Shown here in pieces: positions 34,957 to 42,994 of a DNA stretch of 64,000 bases. Positions within the stretch are counted from its first letter, which is position 1; the number at the start of each line of letters is the position of its first letter. A program made the position numbers and the translations under genes. This DNA is from VAZQ01 sp036557705 (lineage in GTDB: Bacteria > Pseudomonadota > Alphaproteobacteria > Rhizobiales > Xanthobacteraceae). The stretch is taken from positions 110,062-174,061 of the forward strand of contig DATBHB010000159.1 of assembly GCA_036557705.1 (NCBI GenBank), read 5' to 3'. The notes beneath the pieces were generated by a model that ran no database searches, was not told the DNA's origin, and saw nothing but the letters and a program-made list of their open reading frames with translations.

Positions 34957-36780
34957 TCAATGCGAATGCTGCGATGCAGCAATCGCTCGTGAACCCGGCT
35001 TGCGCGCGGAGCGCAGGCGCTCGGTGGCTGTGCGGTCGGCCACCAGGGTCTCGGGATCGACGACCACACCATAGTATTCCGCAGCGGCCTTGATCGAAAC
35101 GTAGCCTTGGCGCACATCCTCAGCGACGTGCGCAGCCGAGCGTTCCAGCGGATCGCCGTTGCCGCCCCCGCCGCCCGAGCGAATGAGAAAAGCGTCGCCG
35201 CTCTTGAGCATTGAAACCAGTACCTTGGCATTGGGAAAGTCTGTCTTCCACTTGCCGGAGAGCCGCAGCGCGACCTGGTTACCGGTGCCTTCGAGCCCCC
35301 CATTGAGGCCCCAGGGGCGGCAATGCGCCCGTTCGACTTGCGAATTGAAGGTCAGTGGCACGCGCGCGCGCACCACCCGCTCAACCCCAAGGCCGCCGCG
35401 ATGGAGGCCCGCCCCGCCGGAATCCGGCACCAGTGCATAGCGCTCCACCACCAGGGGAAATTTGGCCTCGCCCTGCTCGTTCGGACTGTTGTGGGTGTCG
35501 CCGTCGTTGATGCACACGGTGCCGCTGACGCCGTCTTCATTGAGTTTCGCCCCCCAGCCGCCGCCGAGCGGCCCGAAATTGGCGATGAAGAATTCCGAGG
35601 TTTTCGGATTGATGCCATGGCACGTGGCCACCAGGAGATCGGCATGATGTCCGGCGATGACGCGATCGGGAATGACTGGCGCCAGTGCCTTGAAGATCGT
35701 GTCCACGATGGTCATCGGATAGGTCATCCACCAGCGCATCGGTGCCGGCCGTGTCGCGCTCACGATCCGGCCGGGCGGCACGATGGTCTTGAGGCTACGG
35801 AATGATCCGTCGTTGATCGGGTAGTCGGTGGGCGAGGTCAGGCATTTGTAGGCAACCTGGGCGCAGGCATGCCCGGTCGTAATTCCTGAATTGTAGAAGC
35901 CGCGCACCTGTTTCGACACATCGGTAAGGTCGACCGTCATCTCGCTGCCGCGGACAATGATCCGCACCTTGATCGGCACCGGCTTGCCGACCTCGATACC
36001 GTCGTCGTCCATATAGGATTCAGCCTCATAGATGCCGTCCGGAATGGTGCGGGTGCGGGAGCGCGCCATCGCCTCGGAATGGTCCATGATGGCGGCGATC
36101 GAGCCGAGCACCGCGCCCTGCCCGTAACGGCCGATCAATTCGAGGAAGCGCCGCTCGCCGGTTTTGACTGCAGTGATCTGCGCGCGAAGATCTCCCATGG
36201 CGCGGCTCGGCAGCCGCACATTCTGCCGGATGATGTCGACAAGCGCCCGGTTCATCACGCCGCGGTCTTGATATTTCAGGATTGGAATTTGCAGCCCCTC
36301 GGCGAAAATATCGGTGGTCATCCCGCCAAGTGAGCCGCCGATGTCGAGCCAGTGCGCCATGCAGCAGGAGAAGCCCATGAGCGCGCCGCGATGAAAGATC
36401 GGCAGCGTCAGCGTAACGTGATTGAGATGACTGCCGGTGAGATAGGAGTCGTTGGTGACGTAGATGTCGCCGGGTTTTATGCCTTGCCGTCCGAAATGGC
36501 GGATTTTGGCCTTCACGGTCTCGGCCATGCCGCGGATGAACATCGGCAGCCCGATGCCGATCGAGACCGTATCGCCCTCTGGCGTGAACAAACCAGTGGT
36601 GAAATCGAGCGCCTCGTAGATGATGATGTTGTAGGCGGTGCGCATCAGGTTGGTTTTCATTTCCTCGGTCACCGCAATGACCCCATTGCGCACGATCTCA
36701 GTCACCACCGGATCGGGGTGCGTGCTTCTGGCCCTGGCCTTTGCTGCCGGCTTTTTTGGCTTAGGCTGTCTGGTCATCAT
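34957..36780 (-). CDS. Hydantoinase B/oxoprolinase family protein (HyuB)
   Basis: A 607-residue HyuB subunit, the second in the window and only distantly similar to the first. After a basic lead (RQPKPKKPAAKARAR) come DPVVTEIVRNGVIAVTEEM, GDIYVTNDSYLTGSHLNHV, MAHWLDIGGSLGGM, NSGITTGHACAQVAY and the closing IRSGGGGGNGDPLERSAAHV. ATG 36780 follows TAAGGCAA, and an in-frame ATG at 36828 is also possible. No ATP-binding HyuA gene is present. The acidic and histidine residues suggest a metal site. Confidence 0.9.
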   Translation of the reverse strand: MMTRQPKPKKPAAKARARSTHPDPVVTEIVRNGVIAVTEEMKTNLMRTAYNIIIYEALDFTTGLFTPEGDTVSIGIGLPMFIRGMAETVKAKIRHFGRQGIKPGDIYVTNDSYLTGSHLNHVTLTLPIFHRGALMGFSCCMAHWLDIGGSLGGMTTDIFAEGLQIPILKYQDRGVMNRALVDIIRQNVRLPSRAMGDLRAQITAVKTGERRFLELIGRYGQGAVLGSIAAIMDHSEAMARSRTRTIPDGIYEAESYMDDDGIEVGKPVPIKVRIIVRGSEMTVDLTDVSKQVRGFYNSGITTGHACAQVAYKCLTSPTDYPINDGSFRSLKTIVPPGRIVSATRPAPMRWWMTYPMTIVDTIFKALAPVIPDRVIAGHHADLLVATCHGINPKTSEFFIANFGPLGGGWGAKLNEDGVSGTVCINDGDTHNSPNEQGEAKFPLVVERYALVPDSGGAGLHRGGLGVERVVRARVPLTFNSQVERAHCRPWGLNGGLEGTGNQVALRLSGKWKTDFPNAKVLVSMLKSGDAFLIRSGGGGGNGDPLERSAAHVAEDVRQGYVSIKAAAEYYGVVVDPETLVADRTATERLRSARKPGSRAIAASQHSH

Positions 36781-36832
36781 TTGCCTTACGGTCTTAGTAT
36801 ACTCGCCCGCTGAGCCGTTGTTTTGCATCTAT

Positions 36833-36858
36833 GGGGCGGCTCTTAAACCCGCCCCTAC
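36833..36858. repeat. Short inverted repeat GGGGCGGctcttaaACCCGCCCC
   Basis: An imperfect hairpin with arms GGGGCGG and CCGCCCC in the divergent region between the HyuB gene and the M24-like gene. It is related to the repeat at 1424-1447. Promoters for both genes should lie around it. Confidence 0.5.
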
Positions 36859-36898
36859 AAGCATTGCCATTTCGGCTGCCCACTGTACAAGTCGCCGC

Positions 36899-38020
36899 AT
36901 GAGCATTCACAAAGCGAGGCTGGAGCAAACTGCGCGCCATCTTGAGACCGAGCCACTCGATGGCCTGCTCGCGGTCAACTACGGGCACAATTCGTTTCTC
37001 GAATCGCACGCCGTATTCGTGCTCAGCGGCGTGCGGCCAATCGGCGAAAGCGCCGTCGTGGTCGATCGCGACGGCGGCTCGACCCTGATCGTAACGCCCG
37101 CCTGGGACGCAGATCGCGCCGCCACCCTCTCACATACGGTTAAGACCATAGGGACCGACGATCTGACCGCGAGCCTGCAATCGGTCCTCGCCGAGCACCG
37201 CATCGATTCCCGAAAGATCCTCACGGTTGGCCTCTCGACGATTGCTCGTGGCCTGGCGTCTCGGATCGCGGCCGTACTCGGCAGCAATCCACGGATGGAG
37301 GAGTCCTTTATCCGCGAGCTTGCCCGCATCCGCAGCCCGGAAGAATTGGCAGCGGCCCGAAAGGCAACTGCCATCGCGGAAAAGGGCTATGCGCACATGC
37401 TCGATTGCGTGAAGCCGGGCATGCGCGAATTCGAACTTGCTGCCGAGCTTTACTGCGCCATGAAGGCGCTCGGCGCCGAGGACAATTTCCTCCTACTCAG
37501 CGCCTCTCAGCACAATCTCGCGGTGCGCGCCGCCGGCTCCCGCGTGCTCGACGTCGGCGACGTCATTCTGTCCGAGATTACGCCCTGCTGTGACGGGCAG
37601 TTTGCGCAGCTCTGCCGCACGACCGTTATTGGCGAGGCTGCGCCGCTGATGCGGGAAAAATATGCGGTGCTGCAGGAAGCGATGCGCGCCGGACGAGCCG
37701 CCGCCATCCCGGGCGCCTCGCCGCGCGAAGTCACCGAGCGGATGGATGCTTGTCTGCGCGCCGCCGGCTACGGCGATTATTGCCGGCCGCCGTACATGCG
37801 CGTTCGCGGCCATGGCCTCGGCATCACATCGGATCTGCCCGGCGACATCACGCTCGATAATGAACGCCGGCTGGAAGAAGGCATGATGTTCGTCATGCAC
37901 CCCAATCAGTACCTGCCCGAAACCGGTTACCTGATGTGCGGCGGACCGGTCGTCATCACGAAAACCGGAGCGCAACTCCTGTCCTCGCGCGAGGCGGAGC
38001 TGGATTGCGTAGCGGCCTGA
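36899..38020 (+). CDS. M24 (creatinase/aminopeptidase P-like) protein lacking the usual metal ligands
   Basis: A 373-residue protein with the two-domain creatinase/prolidase fold: an N-terminal domain of about 150 residues, then a pita-bread domain starting IRSPEELAAARKATAIAEKG. RGHGLGIT keeps one active-site histidine. The segments that normally carry the metal aspartates and glutamates read SEITPCCDGQFAQLCRT, MFVMHPNQ and MCGGPVVIT, so most metal ligands are absent. That fits creatinase-type, metal-free hydrolases or a non-catalytic role. It starts a run of three tightly packed genes. Confidence 0.82.
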   Translation: MSIHKARLEQTARHLETEPLDGLLAVNYGHNSFLESHAVFVLSGVRPIGESAVVVDRDGGSTLIVTPAWDADRAATLSHTVKTIGTDDLTASLQSVLAEHRIDSRKILTVGLSTIARGLASRIAAVLGSNPRMEESFIRELARIRSPEELAAARKATAIAEKGYAHMLDCVKPGMREFELAAELYCAMKALGAEDNFLLLSASQHNLAVRAAGSRVLDVGDVILSEITPCCDGQFAQLCRTTVIGEAAPLMREKYAVLQEAMRAGRAAAIPGASPREVTERMDACLRAAGYGDYCRPPYMRVRGHGLGITSDLPGDITLDNERRLEEGMMFVMHPNQYLPETGYLMCGGPVVITKTGAQLLSSREAELDCVAA

Positions 38021-38026
38021 AGCAAC

Positions 38027-39172
38027 ATGCGTACTGTTCAGCCATCGATCGTCATCGGCGCCTACACCTGGGACCAGGACCGGCTGCCGCGCGATGAATT
38101 CCAGATCAGGATCGACGCGCTCCATCGGGCGATGGACGCTAACGGTTGGAAAGCGGTGCTCGTTTATGGCGACGCCGCCGAGCACGCGGCGCTTGCCTAT
38201 TTCAGCAACTTTACGCCCCGGCTTCGCTGGGCGATGGCGCTCCTCCCCCGGCGCGGCGATCCGCGACTCGTGGTGGCGATGAGTCCCCGCGATCTCCCGG
38301 CCATGCGGCTGATGACCTGGATCGAGGATATTCACTCGGAAGCGAACCTGAAGAACGCTCTCGATTCCTGGTTCGCGAATTTTAGCGGCAGCGAGCCGAT
38401 CGACATCGGAGCCGCAGGCATGGATCTGATGCGGCCGCGGCTATTTGCGACGCTGGAGAACAGTCTGGGCAATCGTTTTCGCCCGCACTCGGCCGACACC
38501 GCCGTCGCGGCCTGCCGCACCGCGCGCCCGCGCGCGCTCTCGCTTATTCGCGCGTCATCCGAACTGATCAAAACGGCCGCCGAAGCTCTCATGAAATCCT
38601 GGCGCGGCGGCATAGGAGCCGAAACCGCCGGGCTGGAGGCCGAGCGCGCCGCAAGGCTTCGGGCGGCTCAGGACGTGCGCGTTCTCACGAGCCTTGACGA
38701 GGGCCGCACCTTTTCCCCGTTCCGCGGGTCACTCGAAAGACATGGAAACGTGCTCGCCTCCTACCTGGCCGTCAAACACCTTGGCTATTGGGCGGACTCA
38801 TTCGTGAGCTCCAGCAATGGCATCAGCGACGTGCAGCGGCGCACTGAAGCGGCCCTTATCGCGCTGTTCAAGGGCGCGCAGCCGGGCGCCACGGCGGGTG
38901 CGCTCTACCGGCGCGCCACCGACGCGCTCAAACCCTACAGCTTGCATCCGGTGCTCGGGGGAAGCGTGGGCAATCGCATCGGGCTCTCGCTCGAGGAGGG
39001 CGGCAGCCTGACCCGCGACGGCGAAGCCGTGCTTGCGCCGGGCGATATCTACACGCTTCATGTCGGCGCGTACGACTTTGCGGCCAGGGGTGCTTTCGCA
39101 TCGGCCATGATCGCCGTCACCGGGAACGGACACGAATTGCTCCATCGCTCCCCGGATGCGCAGAGCCTATGA
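38027..39172 (+). CDS. Second M24-like protein, strongly divergent
   Basis: A 381-residue protein paralogous in fold to the gene before it. The N-terminal domain has GWKAVLVYGDAAEHAALAYF. The C-terminal domain keeps the glycine pattern GGSVGNRIGLSLEEGG and LAPGDIYTLHVGAYD. The histidine normally found in HGIGL is replaced (GNRIGL), and the metal-binding acids are missing. It begins 6 bases after the first M24-like gene and overlaps the next by ATGA, so the products probably form a complex or act on one substrate. Confidence 0.75.
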   Translation: MRTVQPSIVIGAYTWDQDRLPRDEFQIRIDALHRAMDANGWKAVLVYGDAAEHAALAYFSNFTPRLRWAMALLPRRGDPRLVVAMSPRDLPAMRLMTWIEDIHSEANLKNALDSWFANFSGSEPIDIGAAGMDLMRPRLFATLENSLGNRFRPHSADTAVAACRTARPRALSLIRASSELIKTAAEALMKSWRGGIGAETAGLEAERAARLRAAQDVRVLTSLDEGRTFSPFRGSLERHGNVLASYLAVKHLGYWADSFVSSSNGISDVQRRTEAALIALFKGAQPGATAGALYRRATDALKPYSLHPVLGGSVGNRIGLSLEEGGSLTRDGEAVLAPGDIYTLHVGAYDFAARGAFASAMIAVTGNGHELLHRSPDAQSL

Positions 39173-40536
39173 GCCTCCTGCGCGACCTTGCGGCGTTCGT
39201 GTGCGGGGCTTCTGTCGCGGCGTTGCCGGAATCGGAACGCGCCGTCCAACGCCGGCATGTTGCCGACACGCTTCTCGCCGCAAGCGTCGGCGCCCACACT
39301 GCGGAGGGGCGTGCGCTTCGCGCCGTGCTCCCGAAAGCTTCCGTGGCCAATGCAGTCGGAATGCAGGCCGCGGTCGTCCGCCATACCGAAATCGATGACA
39401 TTCACCTGCCGTCCTGCACGACCCCGAGTTCGATTGCGGTGCCGACGGCGCTCGGGCTTGCGCAGGCCGCCGACATTTTCGATCCCGAACGCATTGCGAG
39501 CGCGATCTGGGTCGGTACCGAAGTCATCACGCGACTGGGCGCTGCCATCGACGGCGCCCGCATTCTCTATCGCGGCGTATGGCCGACCTATTTCGCCGCG
39601 CCACTCGGCGCCGCTGCGGTCGCCGCGCGGGTAGCCTCAATGACGGTCGATCAGACTGTGGATGCGCTCTCGCTCGCCCTGATGCGGACAGCTGGCCGCT
39701 CGGGACGATTCCACGGCCGCATCCCCGGCCGATCGGTGATCCTCGCCATGGCGGTCGCGGACGGGGTGCGCGCCGCCGAGGCGGCGCGGCAGGGCGTTGG
39801 CGGCGACCCCGATCTCCTCGACGGACCATGGATGCGCGACGCGCAGGGGATCGAGGCCGATTTGGATTCGCTCATCTCCGGTCTCGGCCGCGGCAGCGTC
39901 TATCCGCAATTAAGCCTCAAGCCGTTCTGCTCGGCCAAGCAGGCGATCGCCGCCATCGAGGCCTTCATGACGTTGATTGATGACCAGAGACTCGCTCCCG
40001 ATAGCATTACCAAGGCGACCGTCCGCGTTCCTCCGCCTTATCTGCGCATGATCGCGGCCAAGCCGGAGGCGGGGTCGAGGTCCTCCACTATCGTAAGTGC
40101 GGGCTATCAGCTTGGGCTCGCGGCGTTTGCCCGCGGCCGGCTCTACGATGTCAAGCGGTCCGATACGAAACTCGACGCTGCCGCGCTCGCCTTTGCCGGC
40201 AAAGTCGAAGTCAAGCCCGACGAGGGCCTGCTCGAATTCTTTCCGGCTTGCTTTCCGGCAGAAGTTGAAATCATCGCCGGCGGCAAGGTTCACCGCAAGC
40301 GCATCACCGTTGCGACCGGCGATCCGTCGCGCCCGCTCGATAACGAAGCCGTCGAGCGAAAGGCGCAGCACGTATTTGAGCAGTTCGGCTGCAGCGACTC
40401 CGCTGCCGATCTCATTCGTCTCGGGCTTCACGGGCTCGATAATCCAGATTCATGCAAGGCGTCAGCAGCCGCGATGGCGAACGTCACCCTGAGGTGCGAG
40501 CCCGGCCTCTTGGGCCGGGATCGCCTCGAAGGGTGA
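39169..40536 (+). CDS. MmgE/PrpD-family protein
   Basis: A 455-residue protein of the MmgE/PrpD family, which includes 2-methylcitrate dehydratase and iminodisuccinate-type enzymes. It has RHVADTLLAASVGAHTAEG, VRHTEIDDIHLPSCTTPSS, ALSLALMRTAGRSGRFHG and PQLSLKPFCSAKQAIAAIEAF. Its start overlaps the previous stop by four bases. The last 17 codons (VTLRCEPGLLGRDRLEG) come from a CCTGAGGTGCGAG repeat, which also provides the stop. The exact substrate is not predictable. Confidence 0.87.
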   Translation: MSLLRDLAAFVCGASVAALPESERAVQRRHVADTLLAASVGAHTAEGRALRAVLPKASVANAVGMQAAVVRHTEIDDIHLPSCTTPSSIAVPTALGLAQAADIFDPERIASAIWVGTEVITRLGAAIDGARILYRGVWPTYFAAPLGAAAVAARVASMTVDQTVDALSLALMRTAGRSGRFHGRIPGRSVILAMAVADGVRAAEAARQGVGGDPDLLDGPWMRDAQGIEADLDSLISGLGRGSVYPQLSLKPFCSAKQAIAAIEAFMTLIDDQRLAPDSITKATVRVPPPYLRMIAAKPEAGSRSSTIVSAGYQLGLAAFARGRLYDVKRSDTKLDAAALAFAGKVEVKPDEGLLEFFPACFPAEVEIIAGGKVHRKRITVATGDPSRPLDNEAVERKAQHVFEQFGCSDSAADLIRLGLHGLDNPDSCKASAAAMANVTLRCEPGLLGRDRLEG

Positions 40537-40655
40537 CGGCTCGGGATGGGCCGCCGCCCTCCTTCGAGGCGCGCGCCCAAGAAAGTCGGCGCGCGCTCCT
40601 CATCCTCGAGGCTCGCATGCAATCAAATGATTGCATGCTCGCACCTCAGGATAAC
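40483..40655. repeat. Palindromic repeat, CCTGAGGTGCGAG family, overlapping a gene end
   Basis: GTCACCCTGAGGTGCGAGCC pairs with GGGATCGCCTCGAAGGGTGAC. The second part runs CCTCCTTCGAGGCGCGCG to GCATGCTCGCACCTCAGGATAAC, with an ATGCAATCAAATGATTGCAT stem. The left end encodes the C-terminal residues of the PrpD-like protein. Confidence 0.82.
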
Positions 40656-40711
40656 GGCATCGAGAGCGCAGCCGTTCGAACTAATCCGAAACATACCGAC
40701 AAAGGTACTTC

Positions 40712-41500
40712 ATGGCCAAACAGATAAAACGCCCCGCGGTCAAAACGAACCGCAAGACAAGTAGGAACGCCGAACTCAGCGCGGTGCTCGACGATCTGGT
40801 GATGGGCAACCGCATCCTTTACGACCAGGGCGTTGTCGACGGTTACGGCCATGTGAGCGCGCGCGACCCGCGCAATCCTGAAGTCTTCCTGATGTCGCGG
40901 GCTCGCGCGCCCGGTCTTGTCACCTATTCCGACATCATGGAATTCGGCCTGGACGGCGAGCCGGTCCGCGACGACGGCCGACCGATCTATTCCGAGCGGT
41001 TCATTCATTCGGAAATCTACAAGGCACGTCCCGACGTGAACGGCGTGGTGCACAGCCATTCGCCGACCGTGGTGCCGTTCACGGTCACCAATGTGCCGCT
41101 CAAGCCCATTCGCGCAGCCTTCTTCTATCCCGAAGTGCCGGTGTTCGACACCCGCGATGTCGCCGGCTGGACGAACCTCCTGATCTCGAACGGCATGCTC
41201 GGCAAGGCATTGGCGGAGAGGCTCGCCGGCAATTCAGTGGTGCTGTTGCGCGGGCACGGCAATGCCGTCGTCGGCGCCACAGTGCGAATTGCAGTCTATC
41301 GCGCCGTGTATACGGAAGTGAATGCGAAGCTCCTGCTGCAGGCGAAAATGCTCGGCGGACCGATCAATTTCCTCGCGCCCGAGGAAGCCGCCATCATGGA
41401 GGAAAGCCAGACCAAGCACCGGCCCGGACACGGCGCCGATCGCATCTGGGAGCTGCTGAAATCGGAGGCCATCGCCCGCACTGGTCGCCCGCGCCGGTAG
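40712..41500 (+). CDS. Class II aldolase/adducin family protein
   Basis: A 262-residue zinc-dependent aldolase-fold protein. VVDGYGHVSARDPRN, the glutamate in SERFIHSEIYKARPDVNGVVHSHSP (two metal histidines) and RGHGNAVVGAT (third histidine) are all present. The family cleaves or epimerises phosphosugars or decarboxylates related acids. It follows the PrpD-like gene after a repeat and may be part of the same pathway. An AAAGG site supports the ATG at 40712. Confidence 0.9.
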   Translation: MAKQIKRPAVKTNRKTSRNAELSAVLDDLVMGNRILYDQGVVDGYGHVSARDPRNPEVFLMSRARAPGLVTYSDIMEFGLDGEPVRDDGRPIYSERFIHSEIYKARPDVNGVVHSHSPTVVPFTVTNVPLKPIRAAFFYPEVPVFDTRDVAGWTNLLISNGMLGKALAERLAGNSVVLLRGHGNAVVGATVRIAVYRAVYTEVNAKLLLQAKMLGGPINFLAPEEAAIMEESQTKHRPGHGADRIWELLKSEAIARTGRPRR

Positions 41501-41505
41501 ATATC

Positions 41506-41769
41506 TTACGACCGCAGCCCCGCCGCCTTACGCAGAGCCGCATTGATCCGGGATTGCCAACCTGGTCCACCAGCGCGGAAATGATCCAGCACATCGGGAT
41601 CAAGGCGCAGACTTATGGCTTGCTTCGGCGCAGCCTTCCTCGGGCGTCCGGGCCGGATGAGTCTGTTGCCTTCTCGAATCTCGGCCCTTTTGAACCAGTC
41701 GCGGTCGAGCCGCGGGGCGTCGTCTGGATCAGTCCATTTGCTCTTTGTAGTACGCTTCTTCGTTGGCAT
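41506..41769 (-). CDS. brnA: BrnA-type antitoxin
   Basis: An 87-residue protein of the BrnA/DUF4415 family. DDAPRLDRDWFKRAEI is followed by the DNA-binding strand KQAISLRLDPDVLDHFRAGG and WQSRINAALRKAAG, a ribbon-helix-helix core. In this family it represses its own operon and neutralises the BrnT ribonuclease. Its start overlaps the end of brnT by about 41 bases. Since brnT is frameshifted, the antitoxin may now be a free regulator. Confidence 0.88.
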   Translation of the reverse strand: MPTKKRTTKSKWTDPDDAPRLDRDWFKRAEIREGNRLIRPGRPRKAAPKQAISLRLDPDVLDHFRAGGPGWQSRINAALRKAAGLRS

Positions 41770-42002
41770 GACCGTACCTCATCGAAATGATCCGGGGGCT
41801 GTCATCGCGCGGCGTCCACGCGATGACCACAAAACGTCCGCGCAACCATCCGGCCGTAATGAACCGCGGCTCGGCGTAATCCTGGCGCTCGTCGGGCAAG
41901 GGTCATTGAGCGTGCGGCAAACACCAGCTTCGCGTCGGCGAAGTCGAGCCCCCGCTCTTTGATTGTCCTCTGCCGCTTCGCCTCGTCCCAAGTCAGTCGC
42001 AT
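41729..42002 (-). pseudogene. brnT: BrnT-type ribonuclease toxin, frameshifted
   Basis: The first 35 codons read MRLTWDEAKRQRTIKERGLD and continue to MTL, as in BrnT. One extra base near 41897 then shifts the frame, and the remaining codons of frame one end at a TGA well before the domain does. In the next frame the protein continues normally: DERQDYAEPRFITAGWLRG, RFVVIAWTPRDDSPRIISMR, EAYYKEQMD, stop at 41729. Removal of one G in CTTGCCCGAC would restore the whole toxin. It is either a genuine inactivation or a sequencing error. Confidence 0.85.
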
Positions 42003-42107
42003 TTATGTATATACGGAAAATCGGAATGCAAGGTCAGACATCGACTCTGTCCACACCTCCGGCGTCCCGGGTTTGTGCTACCTTGCATGCCGGAGCAAGG
42101 AGCCCTC

Positions 42108-42983
42108 ATGCATCGCGGCGTTCAGTGGCCGGAACCGAGGCTGCAATGGCCGGACGGCAAACGCATCTGCTGCACGTTCCGTGTCGCCTATGAGGCGTTT
42201 CGCAAGAGCGGCCGCTTCAAGAAAAGCTCCGGCGTCGATGTCAACGTCACGTCGCTCTCCCATGCCAATTACGGGGGCGCCGTCGGCATCTGGCGACTCA
42301 TGGATATTTTTGAGCGCACCGAGATCCGCGCCACGGTCGGCGCCAACGGCCTTGCAATCGAGAAATGGCCGGAGACCATCAAGGCCCTGCATGAGGCCGG
42401 CCACGAGATCGCCGCTCATGGGATGACCAACGACCACGACATGACCGAGCTTTCGCCCGAGGAGCAGCGCCGGGAAGTGCGCGACTGCGCCCGCGTGATC
42501 GAGGAGTCGACCGGAGTGCGTCCGGCCGGCTGGGTCGGACCCGGCAATCTCCACACGGCCGAGACGCTCGGCATTCTCGCCGACGAAGGCTATCGCTGGT
42601 TCGGCGATGCGTTCGACGACGACATGCCCTATGTGGCCGAGGCGAACGGCAAGCGCATCGCCGTGATCCCGAAGCTCAACTACGCCAATGACTGGCGCGC
42701 TTGGTCGGGCGGCCTCGGCAACGCCACGACCTATTTCGAAGGCTTCAAGACCTCGTTCGACTATGTCTACCAGGAGGCCCTGCGCGGGCGACCGGGCGCC
42801 ATGGACGTGATCGTCCATGCCGAGCTTGGCGGGCGGCCGAATATCGCAGTCGCCTTCGAGCAGATGATCCGCTACGTGAAGCAGCATCAGGACGAGATCT
42901 GGATTCCGCTGCGGCGCGAACTCGCCGATTATCTGCTGGCGGGCTCGAATCTTCCAGCCGAACCCTACCGGCCCCTGGATTAA
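42108..42983 (+). CDS. Polysaccharide-deacetylase-fold protein, PuuE/allantoinase-like (paralogue 1)
   Basis: A 291-residue NodB-fold protein. SHANYGGAVGIWRLMDIFER, EIAAHGMTNDHDMTELSPEEQRRE and GWVGPGNLHT match the uric-acid/allantoin branch of polysaccharide deacetylases, which act on cyclic amides rather than sugars. The usual first aspartate motif (TFDD) is replaced by CTFRVAYEAF, while the histidine of AAHG remains. AAGGAG lies 6 bases before the ATG. It opens the cluster that also contains an ABC importer, two hydrolases, a second deacetylase-fold gene and an aldehyde dehydrogenase. Confidence 0.85.
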   Translation: MHRGVQWPEPRLQWPDGKRICCTFRVAYEAFRKSGRFKKSSGVDVNVTSLSHANYGGAVGIWRLMDIFERTEIRATVGANGLAIEKWPETIKALHEAGHEIAAHGMTNDHDMTELSPEEQRREVRDCARVIEESTGVRPAGWVGPGNLHTAETLGILADEGYRWFGDAFDDDMPYVAEANGKRIAVIPKLNYANDWRAWSGGLGNATTYFEGFKTSFDYVYQEALRGRPGAMDVIVHAELGGRPNIAVAFEQMIRYVKQHQDEIWIPLRRELADYLLAGSNLPAEPYRPLD

Positions 42984-42994
42984 GGTACACGCCC

